This document shows positions 1 to 11,569 of a stretch of DNA of 64,000 nucleotides, piece by piece. Below the pieces are notes generated by a model. The model saw only the letters and a program-made list of their open reading frames with translations. It ran no database searches and had not been told where the DNA came from. Location: positions 27,812 to 91,811 of the forward strand of contig JASWJB010000168.1 in NCBI GenBank assembly GCA_032433595.1, read 5' to 3'. The DNA comes from Conoideocrella luteorostrata. Taxonomy: Eukaryota > Ascomycota > Sordariomycetes > Hypocreales > Clavicipitaceae. How positions within the stretch are numbered: position 1 is the stretch's first letter; every line of letters begins with the position of its first letter. A program made the translations under genes and the position numbers.

Positions 1-644
1 TGCGGTAGCCAGACTTAGCAGTCAAATTGGCAACAGCTTTGTAAGTCCTGATTTGTAATACGTGGTCAGCCCAGCTTGATTCAATATCACTGTTCTGCCC
101 ATTCTGCATTGTGCAGTTTCATTTGACTCACTTTCGGCTACTCTTGTTACCACCGTGGGTGTTCTTGACGAAAGCCTTGGCGGGTTTAGTGGCATCTGTA
201 GTCTTCTTGCTGATAACAGTAACACCGCCCTTCTCGTTGGGGATGATACCAACGGCCTAAATATGTATATATTAGTAATCATTCTCGCTTGTAGAGTATT
301 TTTATTCATTCGTTCGCTTGCGAGTGAAGTGTACCTTGTTATTGACGAAACCAGCGTGCTATGTCTCATAATGTCAGCAAAGTGATTCCCCCAATTTGAC
401 ATGGCCGATCATTATGTAACTTGTATCTTCCTAAGTGTTCGTACCTTTCGGCTGTTCTTGTTCGTAAGATTTAGGGGGTCGTGGGAGAACTGAACGCCTC
501 CATTGCGGTTGCTCTTTGAGAGAAAGCAGTTATTGTTTCCTGTCATCACACAAATTCGTTAGTATACGGTCTCCTGGTCGTCTGATAGCTAAAAACTTGT
601 GCACAAGACTAACGGACAATCTCCCAAACGAGGTCCGAAGACAT
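1..644 (-). CDS. rpl28: 60S ribosomal protein eL28 (5' part; runs off the left edge)
   Basis: Structural protein of the large ribosomal subunit. Five exons can be joined on the minus strand: 644-614, 539-445, 358-335, 256-132 and 47 to beyond 1. All introns are GT...AG and 74-98 bases long, and the frame stays open throughout. The product starts MSSDLVWEIV and shows the eL28 landmarks in order: GGVQFSHDPLNL, HAGFVNNKAVGI, GGVTVISKKT, KTYKAVANL. The normal next segment (roughly PDLRAAAVAR in relatives) lies outside the window, so the C-terminus is missing only because of the window edge. High intron density in a short ribosomal protein gene is common in these fungi. Identity is very secure. 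The shortest exon (8 codons) is supported by both flanking splice sites and by family sequence. Confidence 0.95.
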
Positions 645-1298
645 ATTGGAAAGCGCAGGAGTGGCCATTGTGTCGTTTCGATTGTTTGCAACGAAGTAAC
701 GGGGTATCAGGTCTTCACTTCTCGCGAAATTGACGAGGTATTCTCAAAATGTGGGCTCGCTTAAATGGCGAGTTATGGCTTAGTGCGCTAGCGTCTTTCT
801 CAGGATTGCCTATTGGCGTTAATTGAATGCGGTGCTGGTCAGAAGGACAACAGCAATATCTCTTGTGGGACCAGTAACAAAACTGGTTGCATGCAGTTAC
901 AGGAGGAGCCTCAGTCAGCAAAGCCGTGGTAAAGGCTGCCGGTTTTAGGATGCCTGTCAACCGCATGGCCAAGGTGAAATGACACCAAACAGACACCTAC
1001 GATCTCTTCAGTACAGAACTAGCTTCCATCTCATCTGCCACCGATCCTTGCATCACCAGTCCTCTGAAATCTTACGGCGCCGTTATGCGCCTGCCATGCC
1101 AAAGTCATAGATTTCTGCGTTATCCAAATAGCGAAGCCCGTCCGCAACATACTTAACCAGTTAGCATACTTTCGTATCCGTCCGCTGTTTCCTAAGTTGT
1201 CCGTCACATCACAACTCAGCGCGACCATTACGTCGCCACTATTAATTCACATCATACTTGAAAGAACCAGCAAACAACATTCTCTACCACCTTCAACC
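645..1298. other. Intergenic region between divergent eL28 and DUF2015 genes
   Basis: About 650 bases separate the start of eL28 (minus) from the start of the DUF2015 gene (plus), so this is a shared divergent promoter region. The open frames here do not resemble proteins and no clear TATA box stands out. No RNA gene was recognised. Confidence 0.6.
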
Positions 1299-1685
1299 AT
1301 GGCGTACATTCTCTTCAGCGTTTCTCTCTTGCTCATAGTGGTTGCCACAACACTTTTCTTCACGCGATCCCGCTGGTTGCATCATGTTCCTGAAATCCAT
1401 CTGCCTGGCGCTGAATATATTTACTCTCGGTTGCCCGGCAGCTTTGCCGGCGATATCGAGGCTGGCCTCTCAAGCAGTAATTTCGATCTAACTGGCAACC
1501 TGGAATCTGGCGACGAACGCGCCGGACTTGACGGTGCTAGCAAGGCTGAAGTTCTCAAACTCATGAAGCAGAGAAGGATGACTTTTGACCAAGCTAGGAA
1601 GACCTATATGGAGACCCGATTTAAAGCAAACGGCATCGGACTTGATGGACGACCCAAAGATCCGAAGTTTGTGAGCTTCTCTTGA
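1299..1685 (+). CDS. Small fungal DUF2015 membrane-anchored protein
   Basis: Single-exon protein of 128 residues, function unknown. Residues 2-20 (AYILFSVSLLLIVVATTLFF) form one hydrophobic segment, probably a membrane anchor. The rest is soluble and ends in the block typical of the fungal DUF2015 family: GSFAGDIEAGLSSSNFDL, a stretch GDERAGLD, an EVLKLMKQRRMTFDQAR helix and the terminal GRPKDPKFVSFS. The in-frame ATG at 1197 would add 34 residues; the ATG at 1299 (context aaccATGG) puts the hydrophobic segment at the N-terminus as in the family and is preferred. The family is recognised from memory of its conserved C-terminus; no biochemical role is known to me. Confidence 0.85.
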   Translation: MAYILFSVSLLLIVVATTLFFTRSRWLHHVPEIHLPGAEYIYSRLPGSFAGDIEAGLSSSNFDLTGNLESGDERAGLDGASKAEVLKLMKQRRMTFDQARKTYMETRFKANGIGLDGRPKDPKFVSFS

Positions 1686-2457
1686 TTCCACAATCGTCTG
1701 CACGCAAATTGAACCCTACCGATGTTCAAGATCTTTCCCTCGATTATAAGAATGCAAAATACATGCTTTTGTATGCATATTCATTCTGTTCATCGGCTCT
1801 TTTTATATCTTCTATTCTCGGTGTCTTTCTTTAGCCGAAGGCCACTTTGTCGTCTTGCCTGTATTATCTACTTTAGCCATTTGCACAGCCCTTGCGGAGA
1901 ATTGTACAGATATAACTTTTTTGCTTCTCTTCTATTAATTGGGCTGCTATCATCTCTCTGCATTTCCACATACTCCATGTGTCTTTCTCTTTTTCCTCGT
2001 GTCTTTTTTTCGCCATGTAATTGTGGTAGTCGCCATTTCGCAGTCACATCAACGTCAACTCAAGCATTTTAGTTCTTGTACACAGGGCGTTTCAGGGATG
2101 CATAGTAAGATCGTATTTATAGGTATCACGACTGCTAGTGTCCGTTTTGACTCCAAGTGATATCATTATAAATTCTAAGCCACGTTTCAAACGCTCTCGA
2201 ACCCCTCTGCATTACGTCGAAGATTAAAAAGAAGTCGGAGTAAAAAACAACATAAAAAAATTATATACAAGGATACCTGCCCCTTTCTATTCGTTCAGTT
2301 TTGTTGAGGTGTTGCATAGCCATGCAGAGGGAGTGAGGGTCTGGCATGTCCAGTCCCAGAAGTATAAAATTGTTTCCGGTTGGCTTTAAATGGCTTTCAG
2401 CGGCGTAATAACGGCTAAGGCTTCCGGAAAATGTTTCCAGGGCTGAATGACAGCTTC

Positions 2458-3610
2458 CTATTTGATCTTCTTAGTCTCAGCTTGATCAGGGCCGTAGGTA
2501 CGTTCGTCGTCGCCTTCTATTTCCTTAACAAACTCGTCCACGGTCTTAGACTCTGTCTTCCACTGCTTTTCTGACATCTTTTTCTCTTTTTCAAACATCC
2601 AGGCTTCAGGCATACGGTAAGTACCCCCAAGCCGATCAAAGGCTGTGAAGAATTGTCCGTAATTGACCTCGAAGCGTGAGTGATGAAGAGAGTGGCAGGC
2701 TGCGCCATTTACGACAGGATTATTTGTCAGGTATTCGCCGTCGTGGATGAGGATAGACCAAAAGTTGACAAACACGAATAGTACAACGTAGGCGGTTTTT
2801 TGAAGAGGGAAAATAAACGGGAAGATATGGTACGGCAACGACTGCGCGAATCCATCCAGGGGATGGAAAGCATGGCTGGCGTACGGTGTAGGCATGATCC
2901 ACTTGTGATGAGGCTTGTGTAAGTGCTTGTAGACGAGAGGGTGGTGCAGATATCGATGAATCCAGTAAATACAAAAATCTGTGAAGAGAAGGAAAAGGGG
3001 GAATTGCAAAATGTTATACCACATGCCGGGGCCTTCGTCGGTAGTGTCGTATAAGTTGCCAAAGCCTCGAACTTCAAGCAAGAAAAGAGGTGCCGTGCAA
3101 ACAGCCATAAACGGCATCGACTTGTTGGCCTGTTTGATTTCAAGCCAGATCTGATTCTTAATGAATTTAGGGTGATTTAATGTCCGTTTATCGAAGATGA
3201 GATAGTATGATAGAGTAGCAAATATAAAGTACACGAGAATGCCGAAGATCCTAAGCGAAGAATTAACCATTAGTTTTTAGAAATTAATAGTAATAACACG
3301 GTTGCAAGAGGTATAAAAGCAAGAATAATGATGGCCAGAAAGGTCTAAATGATTACCATGTAATGAAGAAAAGTGTGGCTAGTTGCCGATAGGGGTTATC
3401 ACGAGTCATTGAGCTCACGTATGCAGCCTGGGACGGTTGGATTTGCAAGTATTTCGTGGCAGGCTTCCAAGTCCATGACGAGAATATCGGCGCTGAAGCA
3501 TTTGCGGAAGTTTTTTGAGGAAAATCGTAGAGCTCCGGCCGAATCGGATACAGGTACGCATACGCGTAGTCGGCGATGAAGGTGTCGGTGAGTTCAAGGA
3601 CGATATCCAT
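2458..3610 (-). CDS. erg3: C-5 sterol desaturase Erg3 (ergosterol biosynthesis)
   Basis: ER membrane enzyme that introduces the C-5(6) double bond in episterol during ergosterol synthesis. Exons are 3610-3357 and 3250-2458; the intron runs from GTAATC to TTAG and the joined codon restores ...FFITWIFGILVYF. The product has 348 residues, the usual length. It carries the three histidine boxes of the fatty acid hydroxylase superfamily: HRYLHH, HKPHH and HSLHH, between hydrophobic segments. The third box is followed by SRFEVNYGQFF where relatives I remember have LYFNYNYGQF, a mild divergence. The upstream in-frame ATG at 3631 would add seven residues; 3610 (MDIVLELTD) matches family starts. The C-terminus is charged (ETKKIK), consistent with an ER protein. 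Confidence 0.97.
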
Positions 3611-6600
3611 GGTGGCGACAAGGCCGTCCAATCGTGATCAATTGCAATTGGTATTTATGACGCAGCAACCTGCTTCAAAAAGAGGCTGCGAAGTTTGCGA
3701 ACAAAGGGTTGAGTTGCTTCGCTGCGCTGGTACTTGCAGTGACAGATGTTCAATGTCGACAATATAAAATAGGGCGGCGAACAGTGGGCGACACCACCAA
3801 TTTCTATTTCCAGGGACAACAGTGGCACCCCGAAAAAAAACTCGGTCGGTCGGAGTTTATAGTGCTGGTTCGGCGCGAAATAAAACTGGGCCATTGATGT
3901 AAACCACTACTGTCAGGGGGGGGCACAATAAAACAGAGCCGCGGCGAACGGTCACAACGAGACAACGGGTTGGTTAGCCTTGGAAGATGCTGGCTCGACT
4001 GGCATAATACGGTTCAGTGGGAATTCTAATCTAGTTTAATAGGAAATCTTGGTCCGGGAGGAAGTTCCTGTGAAATAGTTGACGGCATTAAGCGGCGTCC
4101 ACCGTTCTCCTCGTTAACCGAAGAGCAAATGGCTTTCCCGGAGATTTCGTCTTCCGATTTCCCAATAATGGCATGATCATTAGCGCATGGTCGGACCTGA
4201 GTGTCGCACCAACCACCCGCACCAAAAGGGAGCTATCCGTCATGCGCGCATCTCTGACCAGCCTTTTAAGGGTTTTCAAGAATTCCGCCTATTAGATCCG
4301 TAACATCTCCAATTCCAAAAACATGAATTACTCAGGCGTCAGGCAGATCGAGACTCTCTAGCACACCGTGCATGGCCATATCTACATATCACTAATTCCT
4401 ATGAATAATCCTAGCGCACCTCTAGATGCAGCGTCTTTGAGGCTTTCCCGAGTAAACTATGAGATATCGGAGTGGTAGCTCCAGCGGAGCCGCTGATTGA
4501 TAACAGCTGCTTGCTTAGGTACCTACGTCCTTGGATATGCAGTCAACTAGCGTTTGCCTCAGTATCTCACAATTGCGTTTCAATAATATTCTTTACAAGT
4601 AGAGTCCAGTTCATGAAGTACTTCAGCGAATAGTGCGGAGGTTCCCATTAAGTACACAGGTAACTAAGCAATAGTGCCCTGTGTGGAGTAGGCTTATTGT
4701 GGTGGCAGTTTCTTCCTTTAGTACGTCAGGCGGCTCCTCGTTATCACCCAACTTTACTCCTTACTATTCCTAATTCAATTCAATAATTTCCTTTTTATTG
4801 TATGCAATAATGACGGTCAGTAGGGTCTACTTTAGCAGCCTTCGCAATGATAATCTTTGCTTTATTGTTACCACCTATCTATTTTGTCGTCTCGACTGAG
4901 GAACACTCCCAAATAGATGCAGAAAGACGGGAAAGGTAGGAAGGGATCCGGATGTTCAAGAGCCGCGCTGTACGGAGTACAGGCACGTTATATTTGCTGG
5001 CTCGAGGTTGACGAAACTGAACGCTTTCACACTATCCATACTACATGCACAATAAATTATAACTATAGCGGAAAATTATCTAGCACATTTGTTTAAATGG
5101 ATCACCGACTTAAGTCTGTATTACCTGGGTACTTACGGTCGTTGAACCCAAGAGCCTCAAAGTTCCCACTTAATTAGTCTTATGTGCATGTAAGTCAACT
5201 GAGAATCATGCACAAGTATCCAATAAGTCGTGATGAGAATGAAGGCTCAGTAGAAGAATATCGAAATGAAGCAACAGCGACCGAGCCGGAATTTTTCGGT
5301 GAATTTAAACTTTTATTATAACAAATCGTCTTAGAACTTCACAGGTGGTCAGCCACCTTGAACCGACACGGCGAACCACAAAATGTAAAATTGAGTTGCA
5401 GAAGATTGTCTATAATGTTCACTGAAAGATTTAGGATAAATGAAGCGAGACAGATTATGACGATTTGGTACGAAGGTTTTGTGTCTGGGCGTGATCTTGA
5501 ATAGAGACTGGGGATCCATTCCTTCGCAGACATTCCACACCGGCAACAACTTGCGATGCGAGATAGAAACAAAAGATATCAGGGGTGCTTAGTTGTTCTA
5601 GCAACCTGGGAGGAAATAACCCAACCTGCAACACTAGGCAATAAGCATGCTGGCATGGTTAGCAACGGCATAGCTAATGGCAGTAGAATTAATAATCATT
5701 AATGTTAGGAGGAAGATAAAAGGTAGGGCCTAAGAAATCTCACGTCACTGCGTCTCGGCCTTGACTTTACAATAAACTAAACCGTTATTGCAGCAATGAA
5801 TGTGATGTTAAGGATATAAACCATAAGATAACGTGGAGTGAAAGCTGCGACTCGCATTGGGACCATGTCATCTCATCGTTCACAGCAACATATTATTTGT
5901 ATAGACATAATTCCACCATGATAAAAGCGTTACTTTAGGCGATTTTGCAGGTTACTCCAGACATGGTAGGCTTAACCCAAACGGTGACTGTTAATTCGAA
6001 GTTCTGAAATTTATAGGAGTCTAATAGAGGCATGCAGCAGTCTTTATCAGTATAGAATCGGATCTCACCCAGATTGCGTTCCGAGGCTAACCACTTTAAT
6101 TGAATAGTTACTAAGTGAAAGAGTTAGAATCCTTGCAAAGAAGCAAAGGAATCCCAAAGGCAGGATTAAGAAAGCGGTTGAGGAGTGGAAAGAAACCTAG
6201 ATTTATAGCACTTTTTCTCCGTTCCATGCACAGCGGCCTTGGCGCGCTATCGAGCCATAGGTAGATTTCTGAGGATTTAGGACTATTTGTACTCCGTAGA
6301 GTACAGCGTACTGCCAGCGTTCTAGAATCATGACACATTCGACGGGTCCATTCCCGGGTACGATAATTCAGTACATAGCAGACTTAGTGCATTATCTTGT
6401 CATCAGCAGATGTCGCTCGTCGTCGAAATTGAGAGGCGCATCAGTTATGACCTTATCGCATCTCTAGATTCTCAAGGTCCTATGTGATAATTATGAATGC
6501 GAATCATCATCGTTAAGGTAGGAACATGCAACGACCCAACATCTTGGGCATTAACGTCACAATAGTCTAATGTTCGTACGCGCAAATTATGGTGCATTGA

Positions 6601-8343
6601 CATTTAGACTGTCTCAGAGGGCACCAGTCCGACCATGACTGTAATCTACGTTTCGTCTGAAGGTGGCGAGCAAGAGTGTTAAATATCTCAGCATTGAGCA
6701 GGATTAACCGGGAAAGCATAAGCAACCACTTTGAACCGCAACAGCGGTGTTTCGCGAACAGGGATTAGAGGTCCGGGGGAATTGCAAGCCCAAGTAGCTA
6801 GTTCCAGGCAGCCAACCGGCTACATGCAGACCTTCTAATAGAAGGAAGTAACAATCACTGTTGTAGGCACCTGGTTTCGTTTGGATTGACTCTTACAGGC
6901 CTTCCATGATGCAAGCCGCATGCAGCCAGTTCATCTCTATCACTATCTTAAAGTAATAAACACTGAGTCAATGCTTCCGTAATGCTTCACTTTGTTTATT
7001 TCAAGTCATAAAGCACTTCGTAACATGGTCACAGTTTGTGAGAACTTTGAACAGACAATGTCATTCTCAGAGGGGAAAAATAAAATACCGGACCTCGTTA
7101 TCATAGCAAGATGCGTTGGGGCATTCAGCGTAATTGAATTGCACATGTATTTAAAATACTTACGTATCTCTGTAGCCAAGTAGACCGCCAGTCTGCATTG
7201 ACCTTTCGACACCCCTTAAGATCAACTACGTATCTAGTACCTCGCTAGGTATAGAGTCACCACCCGGAGCATTTCCAGACAATTCCGACCAGCCTTCACC
7301 GAAACCTCACATTCCGGTTTTATGCACTCAACTGTATGCCACATATCGCAACGATAATACTCGGTGGTGTACCAAGTAGTTGTCCTCCTGCCCCCAGTCG
7401 GCTCTGCTCTCGTGGGCCGATGGCGTCTCAAGCCGCAGCTAGATAAGAATATGGACAATCTACATATACGTCTGACTTGATATTACCCCGTACACTGTAC
7501 TCCGTACTATGACAAGTAACATCGAGAACCTTGGGTACAACTCTATCGCCGCTCGCCGCCTCAGTCTGATACTTGCAAATAGACTTAGTAGCCCAACTTA
7601 ATAATACCTAGGTGGTACTAGTGATAGATTACGCACTCCCTCACCACCACATTCTGACCCGAATTTTTGAGCCCACCCCCCATTGGTGTTCCTCACTTTC
7701 TTCCCGGGCACGCCCCCCTCCACAGTCGAGACACGCCAAACGCTAAGATTGTACGACGAGCCCCTGCTGCGTATCCCCTGCACCCGGTTACTCTTGGGTC
7801 TCAGCGCCAATGTCCCGTTGTTGCCCACTGCGCTTGCAGCCCGAAGAAACAGAAGCCAGTCTCGCTGGTCTCGCTTCCACGGCTCCACTAATCCCATCAT
7901 CCCCAGCGGCTCTTTGCTCCTCCATCACCTTCTTCCCTCTTCACTATTTTTCCTCCCCTTCTCCCTGTCTCCACCACAGCTAAACATCCCATTCTACCTC
8001 GTTTGCTACTGTTGTCATTCATCATCAGCGCGACGTGGGAACAAGTGACGAGAAAGTATATAACCCTTTTGTCAGCAATTTTCGCCTTGCGACTTGTCCA
8101 CCATACCTTATTGCGTGAGCTCTGTACTTCAGCGCTTAGCGTTGGTTGGGGCGCGAGACTCCCCCCCCCCCCCCGGCTCCTTCTCCCAAAAAACTACCTA
8201 ATCTGTACACTGAGAAAGGGTAGCTGGCAAAGTTCCTACCGCTTCAAAGTCGAGACGATTCGAAATTGATACCCAGGATTAGGACATCGCTATATACGCA
8301 CTCAGTCCGCGACCGGGCTGTGAGGTAATTCACATACTCGACC
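3611..8343. other. Gene-poor 4.7-kb region upstream of erg3 and rcoA
   Basis: No frame longer than about 120 codons and nothing that resembles a protein family. It must contain the promoters and leaders of both divergent neighbours, erg3 (minus) and rcoA (plus). Stop codons are frequent in all frames from about 4000 to 7600. Three copies of the TACGGAGTA-type repeat lie at 4971, 6289 and 7497. The last 450 bases before rcoA are strongly pyrimidine-rich and include a run of 14 C at 8161-8174. No tRNA or other RNA gene was recognised by eye; a decayed repeat cannot be excluded. Confidence 0.6.
7905..8175 (+). promoter_or_regulatory. Pyrimidine-rich leader/promoter tract of rcoA
   Basis: From about 7905 the plus strand is dominated by C and T (for example ttcttccctcttcact and ctccctgtctccacc), followed by a 14-base C run at 8161-8174. 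CT-rich tracts just upstream of or within 5' leaders are typical of strongly expressed genes in filamentous ascomycetes. The transcription start cannot be placed from sequence alone. Confidence 0.5.
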
Positions 8344-10389
8344 ATGTCCATGTATTCCCATCGCGGCATGGGGGCGGTACCTCCAGGCAACTCTGCCCGC
8401 CTGAATGAGCTCCTTGATCAAATCAGGGGCGAATTCGAAACCCAGCTTCGCCAGACTGAAGGCTTTGAACACCAAAGTATGTTATGTAGTGGCTTTCTCG
8501 CGATTACAATCGTATGCTAACTTGGAATGTGTCAACAGTTTCTGCACAAGTCAGCGAAATGCAACTGGTTCGGGAGAAGGTCTATGCGATGGAACAGACG
8601 CATATGACTCTCAAACAAAAGTAAAATTCAATCCTGCCTTATATAATATCTATCAGAGGACTATGTGTGCTAACTGCTCCTTACCAGATACGAAGAGGAA
8701 ATTAGCATGCTCCGCCACCAGCTCGAAAATGCTCGCAAAGGTGGCCCTCAACCAGGCATGCCAGGTCCCCCGCAGCACCCTGGACCTTCGCAGCAACCTC
8801 CGTCAATCGCGCCAGGAAATGGTCTCTTCAGTGGCATAATGGCCGGCGGTAATCAAGCTGGGCTTGCTCCTCCTCAGCAGCAACAACATGCTCCTCCTCA
8901 AGAGCAGCAGATGGGACCTCAGCATCAGATGGCTCAGGGACCTCCTGGTCTTCCTGTTCCTCCACCACATCCCAGTGCGCAACAGCCACCATATCAAGGA
9001 GGCTACCCGCAAGGCCCCGTCTCAAATGGAATGGGCCCTCAACCACCTCAGAGCACCGCTTCCCCAGGCCCAGGTAGACGAGGGGTTGGCCGCCCACCAA
9101 ACCCTGTCGGCCCTGCCACTCCTCAGATTAACACTCCCGTACCATACCAAGGTAACGCCCAGTCACCTCAAGTTAGCCATCCAACACCAGACCACGGTCG
9201 TATGGGTGGTCCTCGGGCGCCACCTGTTGGTAATGCTTTGGGCGATCTAGAAGTAGAGGCTGTGGCGCCACACAACAAGAAGACTGGTCCTGATTGGTAT
9301 GCTATTTTCAACCCTGCTGTTCAGCGAGTTTTGGATGTGGACCTTGTCCACTCTCTTACTCACGAGAGCGTTGTTTGCTGTGTGCGCTTCAGTCATGATG
9401 GCAAATATGTTGCTACAGGATGTAACAGATCTGCACAAATTTTTGATGTGCAGACTGGCGAGAAAGTGTGTGTGTTGGAAGACCACAACGCTCAGGACAT
9501 GACTGCGGATCTGTACATTCGTAGTGTATGCTTTAGCCCTGATGGGCGTTATCTTGCGACCGGTGCCGAGGACAAGCTGATCCGAGTAAGTTGCACTGAT
9601 CCTTAGACCCAAGTGACACAAAGGAACAGCTTCTGAAACATCGCCTTCATCATAACTGGATGGAATCAAGGGACTAATGAGTGATTTTGATTCTAGGTAT
9701 GGGATATTCAAACTCGAACTATTCGGAATCATTTCTCTGGACATGAGCAAGATATCTACTCTCTTGATTTTGCCCGTGATGGACGAACGATTGCCTCTGG
9801 CAGCGGTGACCGAACCGTTCGACTTTGGGATATTGATCAAGGCACTAATACCTTGACATTAACCATAGAAGACGGCGTTACAACTGTAGCCATCTCCCCT
9901 GATACGCAGTATGTTGCTGCCGGGTCCTTGGATAAGAGCGTTCGTGTCTGGGACATCCACTCGGGATTTTTGGTGGAACGACTAGAGGGTCCCGATGGCC
10001 ATAAGGACTCGGTCTACTCCGTGGCATTCTCACCTAATGGCAAGGACCTTGTTAGTGGTAGTCTGGATCGAACAATCAAGATGTGGGAGCTTAGCTCTCC
10101 CCGAGGTGGACAAAGCGCAGCACCTAAGGGGGGTAAATGTGTCAAGACATTTGAGGGTCATCGTGACTTTGTGCTATCTGTTGCTTTGACACCTGATGCC
10201 AATTGGGTGTTATCTGGATCGAAAGATCGAGGCGTCCAATTCTGGGATCCTCGAACTGGCACAACGCAACTCATGCTTCAAGGGCATAAGAATTCTGTCA
10301 TTTCAGTAGCACCTAGCCCACAAGGTGCGTTTTTTGCGACAGGATCTGGCGATATGAAAGCACGAATTTGGTCATATCGCCCATTTTAG
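8344..10389 (+). CDS. rcoA: Transcriptional corepressor RcoA/Tup1 (WD40)
   Basis: General transcriptional corepressor that acts with Ssn6/Cyc8 in the nucleus. Four exons: 8344-8476, 8539-8620, 8688-9585 and 9697-10389, giving 601 residues, normal for fungal Tup1. Residues about 12-90 form the Tup1 N-terminal coiled coil ([19 protein letters not shown] ... [17 protein letters not shown] ... [13 protein letters not shown]), used for tetramerisation and Ssn6 binding. A proline/glutamine-rich linker follows (residues about 100-240). Seven WD40 repeats fill the C-terminal half, with clear units such as [36 protein letters not shown] and [12 protein letters not shown]. The first two introns interrupt the coiled coil, the third the WD domain. 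The 3' end faces rmp1 tail to tail, 349 bases apart. Confidence 0.97.
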
Positions 10390-10738
10390 TGCAGACTGCT
10401 CCGGCATTGAAAGATCGTGCAGAAGACGGGGAGCTTGGCTATTGATAGCGCAGTGCATATGAAATACTGCAGTGCTGATTTGGAAACTGGAAAACACTGG
10501 GCTTGGCGCATAGGCAAGGCAGCAAATGCAAATAATCCGGAAGCTTTGTACGGATATTGGAGAAAGTGTGTAGGTAGTTTGCCGGTAGTGTCTTGATATT
10601 GTTATCATTTTGTATTCAGCTCTAGTATTTGCATCGTCTCCGATGGTGAAATGAGCACTGCGAGTTACATAATCATTATCTTTCCATTAAATAAAATTGT
10701 GTCAGCACCCAGCCTGACATTGAATCCAACCTAAATTG

Positions 10739-11569
10739 CTAGCATAATGAGCCGAACAGATCAGATAGTGCATCCTTGTGCTGCTGCTGGTGGCTTTTTT
10801 TATCATTCCTCTTCTTCCTTGCTTTCGCCTGCCCCTTATATAAGTCTCCAAAATCCATGTCAGGGTTTTTGGTATCTGCCTTCATTAGTACCTCGCCAGC
10901 TGTAGCTGCAGGTGTTTCGGCGCCTAGCGTAGCCTCTCTGGATATGACTACGCCCCGGTCCATACATTCGACAGTAAAAGTAGCTGCTGTTTTGCCGGCC
11001 GATCCACGGCGTTGGGAATCCTCTCTTGGTTGCTCCGGATGGCTTAGGAGCGTATATTGTGGTACCAGCTCTACCAGAAGGTCATGCAGTCGGCCAAGCA
11101 CAGCAAGTAAGAGGAGACCAAGTGGTGCATGCTGATTGTCTGCCGCAAGCTGGCTGAAAGAGCTATCACCATTATTAGCGGACATCCATCGGGGAATGTG
11201 GCGTTTCCATCGCAGAGGTTTCCATGAGACTCACATGAAAGCCCGGGGAAGTACTTGACTTATCAAGAAAAATGCAGACGTGCTGATATGTTCGGTGCAA
11301 CCACCCCTGTTATCTAATGCCTGCTTATCCAAAAGCTTTACGAGAGTCCTCAAGGAGCGACGAAGCGAACCGAAGGTCGACCACCAATGAGAAGCATGGT
11401 GTTGATTTCGATGACGATGGTTTAATGCGTCCAATAGCGATAAGACTGTAGGCAAAGTCAATTGAGCGTCTTCAGTCGAGGGATAGGGTCGCTCAGCGCC
11501 CGCAACGCGGGACGATGATAGCGAGGTAACCACCAGTTGCGTTTCGCGTCGTTTGATTTGTCTGGCCAT
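10739..11569 (-). CDS. rmp1: RNase MRP subunit Rmp1-like protein
   Basis: Subunit specific to RNase MRP, the ribonucleoprotein that processes pre-rRNA and some mRNAs. Exons 11569-11235 and 11162-10739 join across a 72-base intron (GTGAGT...GATAG with a CTAAT branch site), giving 252 residues. The Rmp1 signature is present: a leucine-rich start (LLDALNHRHRNQHHASHWW) followed by GSLRRSLRTLVKLL, then after the splice FSQLAADNQHAPLGLLLLAVL. The C-terminal half is low in conservation, with a basic KARKKRNDKK stretch and an acidic/hydrophobic end (DALSDLFGSL). The splice is supported because it restores VLPRAFISFSQLAADNQ, a continuous family block. Identification rests on these motifs and on length, since this family is poorly conserved. 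Confidence 0.85.

Noticed and set aside
22..402. Minus-strand 126-codon frame at the left edge
   Set aside because: It is read-through of several eL28 exons and introns; the spliced eL28 model explains the conserved parts.
1722..2160. Plus-strand frames after the DUF2015 gene (116 and 73 codons)
   Set aside because: Low-complexity Ser/Phe/Cys composition in T-rich 3' sequence; no family resemblance.
8161..8174. C14 run as a functional element
   Set aside because: Simple homopolymer; a similar C12 run occurs at 40488-40499. No further evidence of function.
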